A DNA stretch of 41,165 nt from Prevotella sp. (GTDB lineage Bacteria; Bacteroidota; Bacteroidia; Bacteroidales; Bacteroidaceae): NCBI GenBank assembly GCA_022779305.1, contig JALFSW010000047.1:1-41165 (forward strand), in the 5' to 3' direction. The position numbers and the translations under genes are program-made. Of this stretch, positions 32,175 through 40,067 are shown piece by piece. Within the stretch, counting starts at the first letter, position 1. Every line of letters begins with the position of its first letter. Below the pieces are notes generated by a model, which worked only from the letters and a program-made list of their open reading frames with translations, ran no database searches and had not been told where the DNA came from.

Positions 32175-33671
32175 ATGGATTGGAAAAAATTACAAAATGG
32201 GTCGGACATTCGGGGTGTTGCACTTGCCGGTGTGGAAGGTGAGGATGTAAACCTCACCGACGTTGTGACCCAGAAACTGGCAAAAGCCTTTGCAATTTGG
32301 CTCAAGCAAAAGAACGGAAAATCTCTTCAAACCCTTGCTGTAGGTAGTGATTCACGTTTATCTAGCCCTGATTTGAGAGCCGCATTTGCGGTGGGGGTAG
32401 TACAAACAGGCAACAGGATTTTCGATTTCGGAATGGCATCTACCCCCGCTATGTTTATGTCTACCATTGATGAACGGATTGGCATTGATGGGGCTGTGAT
32501 GATCACTGCAAGCCATTTGCCTTGGAACAGAAACGGACTGAAATTCTTTACGTCAGAGGGTGGATTGAACAAAGAAGACATTAAATCCCTATTAGAAATC
32601 GCTGCATCTATCAATGACGATGACCCTATGCAGCAAACATCCGTTCAAAAAAATATTGAGCATCTCAACTTTATGGATACCTATTGCCAATCGCTCGTTG
32701 ATTACATCCGTCTGCGTGCGAACATTGGCGAGCAACCATTAAAAGGAATGCACATTATAGTGGATGCAGGGAACGGAGCTGGAGGATTTTTTGCTGACAA
32801 GGTACTTATACCTTTAGGCGCAGAAACGGCAGGTAGTCAATATTTAGAACCCGATGGCAACTTCCCTAACCACATTCCAAATCCCGAAGATAAAACGGCA
32901 ATGCGCTCCATCTGCGATGCCGTCATAAGGAGCAAAGCTGACTTAGGAATTATCTTCGATACAGACGTAGATCGTTCTGCAATAGTTGATAGCAAAGGCG
33001 CCCCGATTAACCGCAATGCACTCATTGCTCTCATTGCGGCAGTGATATTAAGAGAGCATCCACAAAGCACGATTGTAACTGATTCTGTTACATCCGATGG
33101 CTTAAAAGAGTTCATAGAAGCGCATCATGGTGTGCATCATCGTTTCCGTCGTGGCTATAAGAATGTGATCAATGAAGCCATTCGCCTCAATGCAAATCAA
33201 GAAGAATCTTGGCTCGCAATTGAAACATCTGGTCATGCCGCTTTGCGCGAAAATTATTTCCTTGATGATGGCGCATTCCTCGTTGCAAAATTGCTTGTAG
33301 AAGCAGCTCGTTTACGTGTGGAAGGGAAAGAATTGCAATCGCTTATTTCTTCGCTCAAACAACCTAATGAAAGCAAAGAAATTCGTTTCTCTATTCTTGC
33401 ATCCGATTTTAAAGCCTATGGCGAACAAGTTCTCGACCACATCAAAAACACTGCCGAACAATTGAAAGGTTGGCAGATTGTTTCTCCTAATCATGAAGGA
33501 ATTCGAGTGGCTTGCATGGCAGAAGACGAAAAAGGGTGGTTTTTGCTTCGTCAGTCGCTCCACGATCCTGTACTTCCGCTGAACATAGAAGCTGACGTAG
33601 AAGGTGGTGTAGCGCGTATTGAGCAAAAAGTATTGACCTTACTTTCCAACTTCAATGCACTGAAATTTTAG
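32175..33671 (+). CDS. Alpha-D-phosphohexomutase (phosphomannomutase/phosphoglucomutase type)
   Basis: 498 residues of the four-domain phosphohexomutase family, which interconverts 6-phospho and 1-phospho sugars for nucleotide-sugar synthesis. TASHLPWNRNG (about 110-120) holds the phosphoserine, DTDVDRSA (about 260) the Mg ligands, ETSGHAA (about 350) the sugar-specificity loop, and the last domain contains the phosphate-binding SPNHEGIRV block. The exact sugar (mannose, glucose, glucosamine) cannot be read with certainty. Repeat copy 5 starts only 2 bp after its stop codon and a strong hairpin with T-run ends the region. Confidence 0.9.
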   Translation: MDWKKLQNGSDIRGVALAGVEGEDVNLTDVVTQKLAKAFAIWLKQKNGKSLQTLAVGSDSRLSSPDLRAAFAVGVVQTGNRIFDFGMASTPAMFMSTIDERIGIDGAVMITASHLPWNRNGLKFFTSEGGLNKEDIKSLLEIAASINDDDPMQQTSVQKNIEHLNFMDTYCQSLVDYIRLRANIGEQPLKGMHIIVDAGNGAGGFFADKVLIPLGAETAGSQYLEPDGNFPNHIPNPEDKTAMRSICDAVIRSKADLGIIFDTDVDRSAIVDSKGAPINRNALIALIAAVILREHPQSTIVTDSVTSDGLKEFIEAHHGVHHRFRRGYKNVINEAIRLNANQEESWLAIETSGHAALRENYFLDDGAFLVAKLLVEAARLRVEGKELQSLISSLKQPNESKEIRFSILASDFKAYGEQVLDHIKNTAEQLKGWQIVSPNHEGIRVACMAEDEKGWFLLRQSLHDPVLPLNIEADVEGGVARIEQKVLTLLSNFNALKF

Positions 33672-33673
33672 TT

Positions 33674-33869
33674 AAACCAAATCGGTCATTAGACCGCTAA
33701 AGTTTTCTTTTAATTTTCTTTGTTCACCTCCCATCGTCTGTATCTGCTTGTTGGTATCTTTTTCATTGTTTTCTCTTGAAAAGTAGTTCGCTACATCTTC
33801 GATAAAACACTAAACAAGCTGGCAGTAATCCGACGCAACCTGTTTGGTTTCTAACGACCGAATTGGGTT
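33674..33869 (+). repeat. 196-bp dispersed repeat, copy 5
   Basis: Begins AAACCAAATCGGTCATTAGA and ends CTAACGACCGAATTGGGTT. It is the most decayed full copy: the central palindrome reads GTAGTTCGCTAC and central stem arms have several mismatches. Confidence 0.9.
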
Positions 33870-33894
33870 AAAATCCTACTCAAAAACAACTGAG

Positions 33895-33977
33895 AGGATG
33901 TGTCAAATTGAACTGCACCCCAAAAGTTATATGAAAAACTCTTGAGGTGCAGTTCAAAATAAGCGCATCCTTTTTTT
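33895..33977 (+). terminator. Composite terminator built on IS3/IS150-type ends
   Basis: Outer stem AGGATGTGT/GCGCATCCT, inner perfect stem TTGAACTGCACC (33908-33919)/GGTGCAGTTCAA (33946-33957), upper stem CAAAAGTT/AACTCTTG, then TTTTTTT. The inner arms read like the terminal inverted repeats of IS3-family (IS150-like) elements brought together with no transposase. It serves the phosphohexomutase transcript. Confidence 0.75.
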
Positions 33978-34012
33978 ATATACTTCCATGTTTTAATTGA
34001 TAGTCTTCAGAC

Positions 34013-34618
34013 TTAAGTCATCATTTTTTCTTGTATATTCTTTCTATAGAGACGTCTCATTTGATAGATTTTCAGTGTGTTGAGGAATTCTACAACACCA
34101 TAGAAAACCAAACACCAGCCTATAACCAACAGTGGTAGAGCTGCTACTTCAATTGGACGAACGAGTAGAACGATACCAACAATGAGTGTTACGGAAGGGA
34201 AGAGCCAATAGAGAAAAGGTAAGTGGGCGTATTGTCGAGCACCTGCAAGATTTACAAACTGCATGATAGCACCAAGGATGAGCCACGCTGCCAGCATCAC
34301 TACTATCCATTTGATAAACGTTTCAGGCATCAAAACAAGGATAACACCAAGGAGCGTACTTCCTACACCAAGGATGGGAAAAAGTGGACGTGATTGTTTT
34401 AGCGTGGCATTTGTGCTTTGAAGTACCGAATTGCCTTTCTTAATCTTTTCCTTTTCAAGTAAATAACTGATGCAAGATACTATTCCTGAGAGGAGAAACA
34501 GACTTCCGATGGCGATGGTTATCCATCGCATGGTCTCTGCTCTGTACACAATGAGCAATGCCCCCACCGTAGTGGAGGCAATTGTGCGAATAATTGCACT
34601 TTGATTTTCTTTCAACAT
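34013..34618 (-). CDS. DUF308/HdeD-like membrane protein
   Basis: 201 residues with six predicted membrane segments in two similar halves (for example SLFLLSGIVSCISYLL, TLLGVILVLMP, WIVVMLAAWLILGAIMQF, LIVGIVLLVRPIEVAALPLLVIGW). This is the DUF308 plan of HdeD, an inner-membrane acid-stress protein in enterics; function here is not established. It follows the 34662-35534 gene by 43 bp and is probably cotranscribed. The C-terminus is basic (RRLYRKNIQEKMMT). Confidence 0.85.
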   Translation of the reverse strand: MLKENQSAIIRTIASTTVGALLIVYRAETMRWITIAIGSLFLLSGIVSCISYLLEKEKIKKGNSVLQSTNATLKQSRPLFPILGVGSTLLGVILVLMPETFIKWIVVMLAAWLILGAIMQFVNLAGARQYAHLPFLYWLFPSVTLIVGIVLLVRPIEVAALPLLVIGWCLVFYGVVEFLNTLKIYQMRRLYRKNIQEKMMT

Positions 34619-34661
34619 TTATAGAATCTACCTTATAAAAATGACTTGTTTTTGCTTTTAT

Positions 34662-35534
34662 TTATCTGTGTCCGCCAAAGCGTGAACTGCCTGATGTGTT
34701 GCCCGAAGGTTGGCGAACCGTTCCACCGCCAAAACTGCGTGATGATCCTCCAAACGTTCGGTTATCACTTGAGGGTGAGAATGAACGATTGAATGGTTGG
34801 CGAGAAGAACCATTACCAAACGAGCGGCTACCTTCAAAATCACGACCTCTGGGTGAAGTTACTGTGGTGCGTGTAGAACTTTGTCGGTTAGAATTGAATG
34901 TTCCGTAAGACCTACTTCCGCTGAAGTTGCGGTTTTGTTGTTGTCCGAATGAACGATTGCTTTCTACCGAACGGCTGCGGGTGCGACCATTATCGAATCC
35001 ATTTTGATAACGCCCACTTTGAAAACCATCTCGCATGCCGTAGAATCGTCCATTATTGGTTCGAGGACTATAGAATGTGCGTCCGTTATACCAACTTCTG
35101 TTGTCGTTCATTCGCCAGCTGTGTCCACCGCGGTAAACGTTGTAGAACCGAGGACGTCCGAAATAATAGTAATCCCTGTGAGGATAGCGGGCATAGATTC
35201 CAAATCGCCAATAGCCGCTATCCCAACGCAAAGGTCGATAGAAGTAAGCAGCATCCACGAACGAACGATATTGCCAATCGAGTAGGACATAGCTTAGGTC
35301 GAGATTGCGATGTGTCCAGTAACGACCATAAAGGTCGTCTACGGTGTTTACGTTCATCAAATAATCGAGGTTGATTTCATAAACCGCTTCATATTGTTCT
35401 TCCGTGAGATTTAACTCATAAGCCATCTTGTCGGCTAGAAAGAGAGCTTGCATACGTGCTTGTTCGTAGCTCATTGCTATTGAAGAAATTGCTATTGTAA
35501 GCATTGCACAGAAAATTAATATTCGCTTTTTCAT
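34662..35534 (-). CDS. Secreted Arg/Ser/Gly/Asn-rich protein of unknown function
   Basis: 290 residues from MKKRILIFCAML, preceded by AAAGGA; an ATG seven codons earlier lacks that spacing. Signal peptide ends near SSIAMS. Residues about 20-60 form a helical segment (ALFLADKMAYELNLTEEQYEAVYEINLDY), and about 65-140 are Tyr/Trp/Arg-rich. From about 150 to the end it is low-complexity, with repeated RSFG, FGGSSRSFGG and RQPFNRS units. A disordered, basic surface or periplasmic protein is likely. Its promoter region carries an operator-like repeat shared with the 13224-14039 gene. Confidence 0.82.
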   Translation of the reverse strand: MKKRILIFCAMLTIAISSIAMSYEQARMQALFLADKMAYELNLTEEQYEAVYEINLDYLMNVNTVDDLYGRYWTHRNLDLSYVLLDWQYRSFVDAAYFYRPLRWDSGYWRFGIYARYPHRDYYYFGRPRFYNVYRGGHSWRMNDNRSWYNGRTFYSPRTNNGRFYGMRDGFQSGRYQNGFDNGRTRSRSVESNRSFGQQQNRNFSGSRSYGTFNSNRQSSTRTTVTSPRGRDFEGSRSFGNGSSRQPFNRSFSPSSDNRTFGGSSRSFGGGTVRQPSGNTSGSSRFGGHR

Positions 35535-35662
35535 TTTCTTATCCTTTCTTTTCATTAATGGGTTTTACGTCGAATTTGTTCAGACGTTCGCCTTTCCGAT
35601 GGCATTTTCTTCTTCTTCCTCGTAGCACATCGGTATAGGGCAGAACGTTTTGAATGATGTTG

Positions 35663-35670
35663 CAAAGGAA
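35663..35670 (-). promoter_or_regulatory. Probable -7 box of the 34662-35534 gene
   Basis: Minus-strand TTCCTTTG, one mismatch from TAnnTTTG, 129 bp upstream of the start. The 13-base motif GATGTTGCAAA(A)GGA containing it is repeated directly 27 bp away (35683-35697), so the second copy could be an alternative promoter or a regulatory site. Confidence 0.45.
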
Positions 35671-35713
35671 ATAAAAAAAAAAGATGTTGCAAAAGGATTT
35701 CCCCTAAGTTGTA

Positions 35714-35726
35714 AGGGATTTTCCCT
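35714..35726. promoter_or_regulatory. Inverted repeat AGGG-ATTTT-CCCT, candidate operator
   Basis: Near-palindrome whose centre lies 50 nt upstream of the minus -7 box at 35663-35670 and about 38 nt upstream of the plus -7 box at 35758-35765. It matches the repeat at 14132-14147. Confidence 0.5.
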
Positions 35727-35757
35727 AAAACGATGAATGGGGATGGAGTTTTTTTCG

Positions 35758-35765
35758 TAACTTTG
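35758..35765 (+). promoter_or_regulatory. -7 box of Wzi-like gene
   Basis: TAACTTTG matches TAnnTTTG, 31 bp upstream of the start codon; the -33 region is T-rich. Confidence 0.6.
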
Positions 35766-35796
35766 TACGCTATAATATTATAATAAAAGTAATGAG

Positions 35797-37383
35797 ATGA
35801 AACGCTGCCTATCAACGCTTGCCGCATGTCTTGCATTCACATCTGTGTTTGCACAGCATCAAAGCTATTTACCCACAAAAACGCCTAAAACTTCAGCTTT
35901 TGAGCATATTGAATATAAAGCCGAAATGCAGTTAAGCAGTTCGGTTAATAAAACGCCACTTTGGCTCAATGCCAATAAATATGGGCTGAGTTCGTTGGAG
36001 AAAACGAATGGATATGTGCGTGGTGCTATTGAGCGTAAGCTCTCTACGGATGATGAACACGTTTGGGGTGTGGGTTATGGATTGGATGTGGTGTTACCTG
36101 TGAATTACACCAGTAAGTTAATTATTCAACAAGCCTATGCCGAAGGACGATGGCACAAAGGAGTGCTCACCATTGGTGCAAAAGAACAACCAATGGAACT
36201 GAAAGACAATCAGTTGAGTTCAGGGTCGCAAACATTGGGTATCAATGCGCGTCCGATTCCACAAGTGCGACTTGCTTTAGGAGAATATTGGGCTATTCCT
36301 TACACTAAGGGGTGGTTGAAGATAAAAGGTCATGTTGCTTATGGAAAGATGACAGACGACAGTTGGCAGCATTCGTTCACCAATCAAATGTCGAAATATG
36401 CCGATGATGTCTTGTTTCACTCGAAAGCAGGTTATCTTAAGATTGGCAATGAAGAATCCTACCGTCGTTGGTCTTTAGAATTGGGATTGGAAATGGCGGC
36501 AACTTTTGGTGGTACTGCCTATATTCCTGTTGCAGGTGGCATGCGGAAAGTTGAAAATCAAAAAGGAATTTCAAGCTTTTTGAAGGCTTTCTTGCCAGGA
36601 GGTAACGATGTAACAGAGGCTGGGACGGTTTATAAGAATAGCGAAGGGAATCAAGTAGGGTCGTGGTTGGCACGCATAAATTACGACACCGACACATGGC
36701 GGATGAGTGTTTATGTTGATAAATACTTTGAAGATCATTCTTCAATGCTGCTACTTGATTATGATGGCTACGGTGAAGGCGCTCAATGGAACGTGAAAGA
36801 GAAAAGAAAATACTTTCGCTATGACTTGAAAGATTGGATTTTAGGCTTGAGTTATCGAGCAAAGTATCATCGTTGGATCAGTGGTGTAACGTTTGAATAT
36901 ATCTATTCAAAATATCAAAGTGGTCCGATTTATCACGATCATACGCAGGGAAGAAAAGAACACATCAGCGGTGTAGATAATTTCTATAATCATCACATCT
37001 ACACAGGTTGGCAACATTGGGGACAGGCTATTGGAAACCCGCTCTACACATCACCTATATATAATAAGGATGGAAAAATAGAATTTAAGAACAATCGTTT
37101 TGAGGCAATCCATTTTGGTATTGACGGAAATCCAAACGACTATTTTTATTACCGCATTTTGGCAACTTATCAAACAGCCTTGGGTACTTACAACGATCCA
37201 TTTGTGAAGGACAAACATAATTTTAGTTTCCTCGTAGAATCTCAGTATGACTTTGCTAATGCAAAGAACTTTCTGAAGGGATGCAGTATCAAACTAGGCT
37301 ATGGAATGGATATGGGTAGTTTATTGGAGGGCATAAATGCAGGTTTTCAACTCACATTTATCAAAAAAGGACTTTTAAAATAA
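35797..37383 (+). CDS. Capsule assembly Wzi family outer-membrane protein
   Basis: 528 residues with signal peptide ending SVFAQ. The mature protein opens with WLNANKYGLSSLEKTNGYVRG, the usual Wzi-family start, and continues as alternating aromatic beta-strands (YGYGLDVVLP-like, GYLKIGNEESYRRWSLELG, NFSFLVESQYDF), predicting a barrel. Wzi anchors capsule polysaccharide at the outer membrane in E. coli; Bacteroidetes members are assumed similar. It is first gene of an operon with a small lipoprotein (7 bp gap) and crcB. The sugar transferase cluster lies 1 kb downstream on the other strand. Confidence 0.85.
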   Translation: MKRCLSTLAACLAFTSVFAQHQSYLPTKTPKTSAFEHIEYKAEMQLSSSVNKTPLWLNANKYGLSSLEKTNGYVRGAIERKLSTDDEHVWGVGYGLDVVLPVNYTSKLIIQQAYAEGRWHKGVLTIGAKEQPMELKDNQLSSGSQTLGINARPIPQVRLALGEYWAIPYTKGWLKIKGHVAYGKMTDDSWQHSFTNQMSKYADDVLFHSKAGYLKIGNEESYRRWSLELGLEMAATFGGTAYIPVAGGMRKVENQKGISSFLKAFLPGGNDVTEAGTVYKNSEGNQVGSWLARINYDTDTWRMSVYVDKYFEDHSSMLLLDYDGYGEGAQWNVKEKRKYFRYDLKDWILGLSYRAKYHRWISGVTFEYIYSKYQSGPIYHDHTQGRKEHISGVDNFYNHHIYTGWQHWGQAIGNPLYTSPIYNKDGKIEFKNNRFEAIHFGIDGNPNDYFYYRILATYQTALGTYNDPFVKDKHNFSFLVESQYDFANAKNFLKGCSIKLGYGMDMGSLLEGINAGFQLTFIKKGLLK

Positions 37384-37390
37384 GAGGGAT

Positions 37391-37843
37391 ATGAAGCATA
37401 TGAAGTGTATCTTTGGTGCAATGATGGCTTTGGTGTTAATTTTTTTCGCGACATCATGCACGATGGAAAGCGATGAAAGTGGCGCATTGGGTGGCTATTG
37501 GCATCTGACGGCAGTAGATACGTTAGCTACTGGTGGTACAACTGCATTGGAAGACCAGTTGATTTTTTGGTCAATCCAAGGAACGATACTCCAGGTGAGC
37601 GACCAGAAGAACAAAGAAAAAGACCGCATTATTTTTCGCTATGAAACGGATGGTAGCAAACTTTCGATAAAAGAACCACGTTTGAGTAGGCGTTTAGAGG
37701 GTGATCCATTGGTAGACGATATAACAATGCTTACTCCCTATGGTATTCATGCTTTGACGGAAACTTTTACCATAGAGTCTAATCAAAGCGGGAAGATGGT
37801 ATTGAAATCTTCTGTGCTTCGCCTTCATTTGCTCCGCCGTTAA
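37391..37843 (+). CDS. Small lipocalin-like lipoprotein (DUF4847 type)
   Basis: 150 residues; lipobox ATSC (Cys23) followed by TMESDESG. The body (GGYWHLTAVDTL, DQLIFWSIQGTILQVSD, IIFRYETDGSKLSI) resembles the DUF4847 lipocalin-like family of Bacteroidales. An internal ATG at codon 4 is an alternative start. It begins 7 bp after the Wzi-like gene, so it is probably a partner in the outer membrane. Function unknown. Confidence 0.78.
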   Translation: MKHMKCIFGAMMALVLIFFATSCTMESDESGALGGYWHLTAVDTLATGGTTALEDQLIFWSIQGTILQVSDQKNKEKDRIIFRYETDGSKLSIKEPRLSRRLEGDPLVDDITMLTPYGIHALTETFTIESNQSGKMVLKSSVLRLHLLRR

Positions 37844-37875
37844 TGATTGGTTTTTCAAAGGGGTGGTAATAAGCA

Positions 37876-38259
37876 ATGAAAACAATAATAAAAGATTTGG
37901 TTTTAGTTGGAATGGGTAGTTTTATCGGTGGCGTTCTACGTTATTTGGTGGGACTATTATTCAAAGGAACGACATTGCTTTTTCCCTGTTCAACCTTTTG
38001 GGTGAATATCATTGGCTGCCTTTTTATTGGTTTTTTGAGTGCGCTTTTTTTGCGTATCCCAACTATTTCGTCGAATGTTAATCTGTTTTTAGTGGTTGGA
38101 TTTTGTGGTGGTTTCACTACTTTTTCAACCTTTTCGCGCGATCTCTTTCTCATGCTTGAGCGTGGGGAGTACACACTTTTTTTGCTTTATGCCTTTGGGA
38201 GTATTTTACTGGGATTGTTGGCAGTATTTTTAGGATTTGTTAGTGGAAAATTGTTTTGA
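37876..38259 (+). CDS. crcB: Fluoride efflux channel CrcB/FluC
   Basis: 127 residues with four membrane helices. GSFIGGVLRYLVG, FWVNIIGCLFIGF (conserved Asn) and GFCGGFTTFSTFS (the Phe-rich fluoride path) are all present, matching dual-topology Fluc channels that expel fluoride. It starts 32 bp after the lipoprotein gene; no fluoride riboswitch fits in that gap, so expression probably depends on the upstream promoter. Confidence 0.94.
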   Translation: MKTIIKDLVLVGMGSFIGGVLRYLVGLLFKGTTLLFPCSTFWVNIIGCLFIGFLSALFLRIPTISSNVNLFLVVGFCGGFTTFSTFSRDLFLMLERGEYTLFLLYAFGSILLGLLAVFLGFVSGKLF

Positions 38260-38336
38260 CGAAATTAGAAAATTATGGTGAATAATTTTTGTAGCTATTA
38301 AGGATTTCTGAGATTTAGGATGAAAGCCCATCCTTA

Positions 38337-38353
38337 AACCCAAATCGGTCATT
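38337..38353 (+). repeat. Solo left end of the dispersed repeat
   Basis: AACCCAAATCGGTCATT, identical to the first 17 bases of the full element, then interrupted by the palindrome at 38350-38404; the rest of the element is absent. Confidence 0.8.
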
Positions 38354-38404
38354 GAACTGCACCCCAAAAGTTAGACAAAAAACTTTGCGGGGTGCAGTTC
38401 AATG
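38350..38404. repeat. 55-bp palindrome of IS3/IS150-type ends
   Basis: CATTGAACTGCACCCC (38350-38365) and GGGGTGCAGTTCAATG (38389-38404) are perfect 16-bp inverted repeats, with AAAGTT/AACTTT inside. TGAACTGCACCCCAAAAGTT reads like an IS150-group terminal repeat. No transposase is present and no T-run follows. It splits the solo left repeat end. Confidence 0.75.
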
Positions 38405-38435
38405 TTGTAACTGACTGGGGGTATTTTATGCTTGT

Positions 38436-39104
38436 TTAAAATTTCTTACCAAAGGTGATTTTTAAGAACGTTTTTATTAAGATTTTACAATCAAAGAGGA
38501 AAGAACGATTTTCTAAGTAGTATAGGTCGAGTTTAAGACGATGGAGCATCTTTTCCATTGTGTCTGTGTAACCATTGTAAAGAGTTGCGTATGAGGTCAC
38601 ACCAGGTCTAATTTGGTAAAGATTTATATAGCGTGGGTCGTGTTTTATAATTTGATCGATATAGAATTTCCGTTCTGGTCGTGGCCCAATAAAAGTCATA
38701 TCGCCTTTTAAAACATTCCAAAATTGGGGGAGTTCGTCTAAATGGTGATCTCTTAGCCAAGCACCAATCTCTGTTAAGCGATCGTCTTTTTCGTGGGCTG
38801 TGAGTCGGGGACCATTCTTCTCCGCATCCATTCGCATGCTGCGGAACTTGTAGATATAAAATGGTTTACCATAGAGACCGATGCGTTCTTGCTTGTAAAT
38901 GGCTGGACCGCCATCTTCTCGTTTTACGAGTATATAACAAAGGAGTATTAATGGCGAAAAAAATAAGAGACAGAATAGGGCAACACAGATGTCAAACAAG
39001 CGTTTTACGGCTTGTGCTGATTTTGACATACCATCAGGAATGTGTTCTGTTTTTTTGCTTTCCATTAGGAGCGGAGAGGGTATCGCAGTTGTTTTGGTAA
39101 ACAT
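38436..39104 (-). CDS. Undecaprenyl-phosphate sugar phosphotransferase (short WcaJ/WbaP-like)
   Basis: 222 residues; a bacterial sugar transferase that starts polysaccharide synthesis by loading a sugar-1-phosphate on the lipid carrier. One membrane segment (about 32-55, VALFCLLFFSPLILLCYILV) follows VKRLFDI. The catalytic part has GGPAIYKQERIG, YKFRSMRMDAE, HHLDELPQFWNVLKGDMTFIGPRPE (DELPQ and GPRPE signatures). It is the short form without the extra N-terminal four-helix domain. It lies 78 bp downstream of a glycosyltransferase gene on the same strand. Confidence 0.92.
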   Translation of the reverse strand: MFTKTTAIPSPLLMESKKTEHIPDGMSKSAQAVKRLFDICVALFCLLFFSPLILLCYILVKREDGGPAIYKQERIGLYGKPFYIYKFRSMRMDAEKNGPRLTAHEKDDRLTEIGAWLRDHHLDELPQFWNVLKGDMTFIGPRPERKFYIDQIIKHDPRYINLYQIRPGVTSYATLYNGYTDTMEKMLHRLKLDLYYLENRSFLFDCKILIKTFLKITFGKKF

Positions 39105-39175
39105 TTTTAGTTTTCTGTTTTCTTAATAACGTAGCACTTTGTTAATTATTGCATAGTTGTTGTAAAAACTTTAAA

Positions 39176-39982
39176 CTATGTTGAATGTATTTTTATGAAA
39201 CGGTGGCTGTCATACTTTCTTTTTATTATTTTCAAGAAGTGAGTGGGTAGGAAGAAAAGTAAGAAATACAGCCTTGCATAGAGTGGGTGATAGTCTAATA
39301 TTTTTTCGTAGACTATGATGTTATACTTGATTAATTCAAGTTTCTTACTTGATATAGAATTTTTTCGTTTGCGATAGATGGCAATTGGTTGTGAAATTCC
39401 ATAGGCAGGGGTTCGGCTGTCTTTTAGGATGCTGAGGAAGAATGCCCAGTCTTGTCTTTTTAGTAGGTTAGGCATATAAGGTTTTTTACCTAATTTGTGA
39501 AGATCAATCATCGCCGTTGAACATCCTATTTTGTTATCTCTTTTCAGCATACTTAAAGTGATGCGTTGAGGAGCTTTGGAAAGACCTTTGGTTTTCCCTT
39601 CGATATCGCATATAATATAACTGCCATACGACAAAGCGCATGCTTTTTCTTTCATAAAAGCAATTTGAACATGAAGTTTGTTGGGTAACCATTTGTCGTC
39701 ACTATCACAAAAAGCAATGTATTGTCCTTTAGCACGCTCAATAGCGTTGTTTCTTGCGTAGCCAGGACCTTTGTTTGTGTCGAGTTCTACTATTTTTATT
39801 CGTTCATCTTGCGCTGCAAATTTAGACAAAATGTCTTTTGTGAGCCGATCGGTAGAGCCATCATCAGTAATGAGCAACTCCCATTTCTCATAGGTTTGCT
39901 TTATGATACTTTCAATACTTTCTTCAAGAAATCTACCAGAATTGAAAGTTGGCATAATTACTGATACGAGTGGTGCTTCCAT
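39176..39982 (-). CDS. Family 2 glycosyltransferase
   Basis: 268 residues from MEAPLVSVIMPTFNSG, preceded by TTGGAGAT as ribosome site; an ATG 11 codons upstream overlaps the promoter and is rejected. GT-A fold: VSVIMPTFNSGRFLEESI, ITDDGSTD, NNAIERAKGQYIAFCDSDDKW (DxD). A basic, hydrophobic C-terminus (YFLLFFLPTHFLKIIKRK) suggests membrane association. It probably acts in the same polysaccharide pathway as the sugar transferase. Sugar specificity is unknown. Confidence 0.9.
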   Translation of the reverse strand: MEAPLVSVIMPTFNSGRFLEESIESIIKQTYEKWELLITDDGSTDRLTKDILSKFAAQDERIKIVELDTNKGPGYARNNAIERAKGQYIAFCDSDDKWLPNKLHVQIAFMKEKACALSYGSYIICDIEGKTKGLSKAPQRITLSMLKRDNKIGCSTAMIDLHKLGKKPYMPNLLKRQDWAFFLSILKDSRTPAYGISQPIAIYRKRKNSISSKKLELIKYNIIVYEKILDYHPLYARLYFLLFFLPTHFLKIIKRKYDSHRFIKIHST

Positions 39983-39992
39983 ATCTCCAATG

Positions 39993-40000
39993 CAAAGGTA
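39993..40000 (-). promoter_or_regulatory. -7 box of the 39176-39982 glycosyltransferase
   Basis: Minus-strand TACCTTTG, full match to TAnnTTTG, only 10 bp from the start codon, so the transcript leader is extremely short. It also sets the start at 39982. Confidence 0.65.
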
Positions 40001-40067
40001 CAATATTATTTTCAAGTAGCTACACGTTTCTATTTATAAAATGCCTTTTTTGTAATTTTGCTTGTCT

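Larger units (their letters stand above)
33672..34012. other. 341-bp interval between convergent genes
   Basis: Filled by repeat copy 5 (33674-33869), a composite terminator built around IS-type inverted ends (33895-33977) and about 35 bp without a feature. Confidence 0.7.

Noticed and set aside
3831..33869. Target-site duplications at the 197-bp elements
   Set aside because: Flanks were compared at each complete copy; only short AT-rich matches (TTAA-like) at some ends, compatible with chance.
35555..35836. 93-codon minus-strand frame between the divergent envelope genes
   Set aside because: Covers both promoters and operator repeat; composition does not look coding.
37844..37875. Fluoride riboswitch before crcB
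   Set aside because: The gap is only 32 bp and lacks the conserved crcB-motif sequence.
38260..38336. Terminator after crcB
   Set aside because: TTAAGGAT/ATCCTTAA and AGGAT/ATCCT can pair at about 38298-38336, but no T-run follows on either strand.
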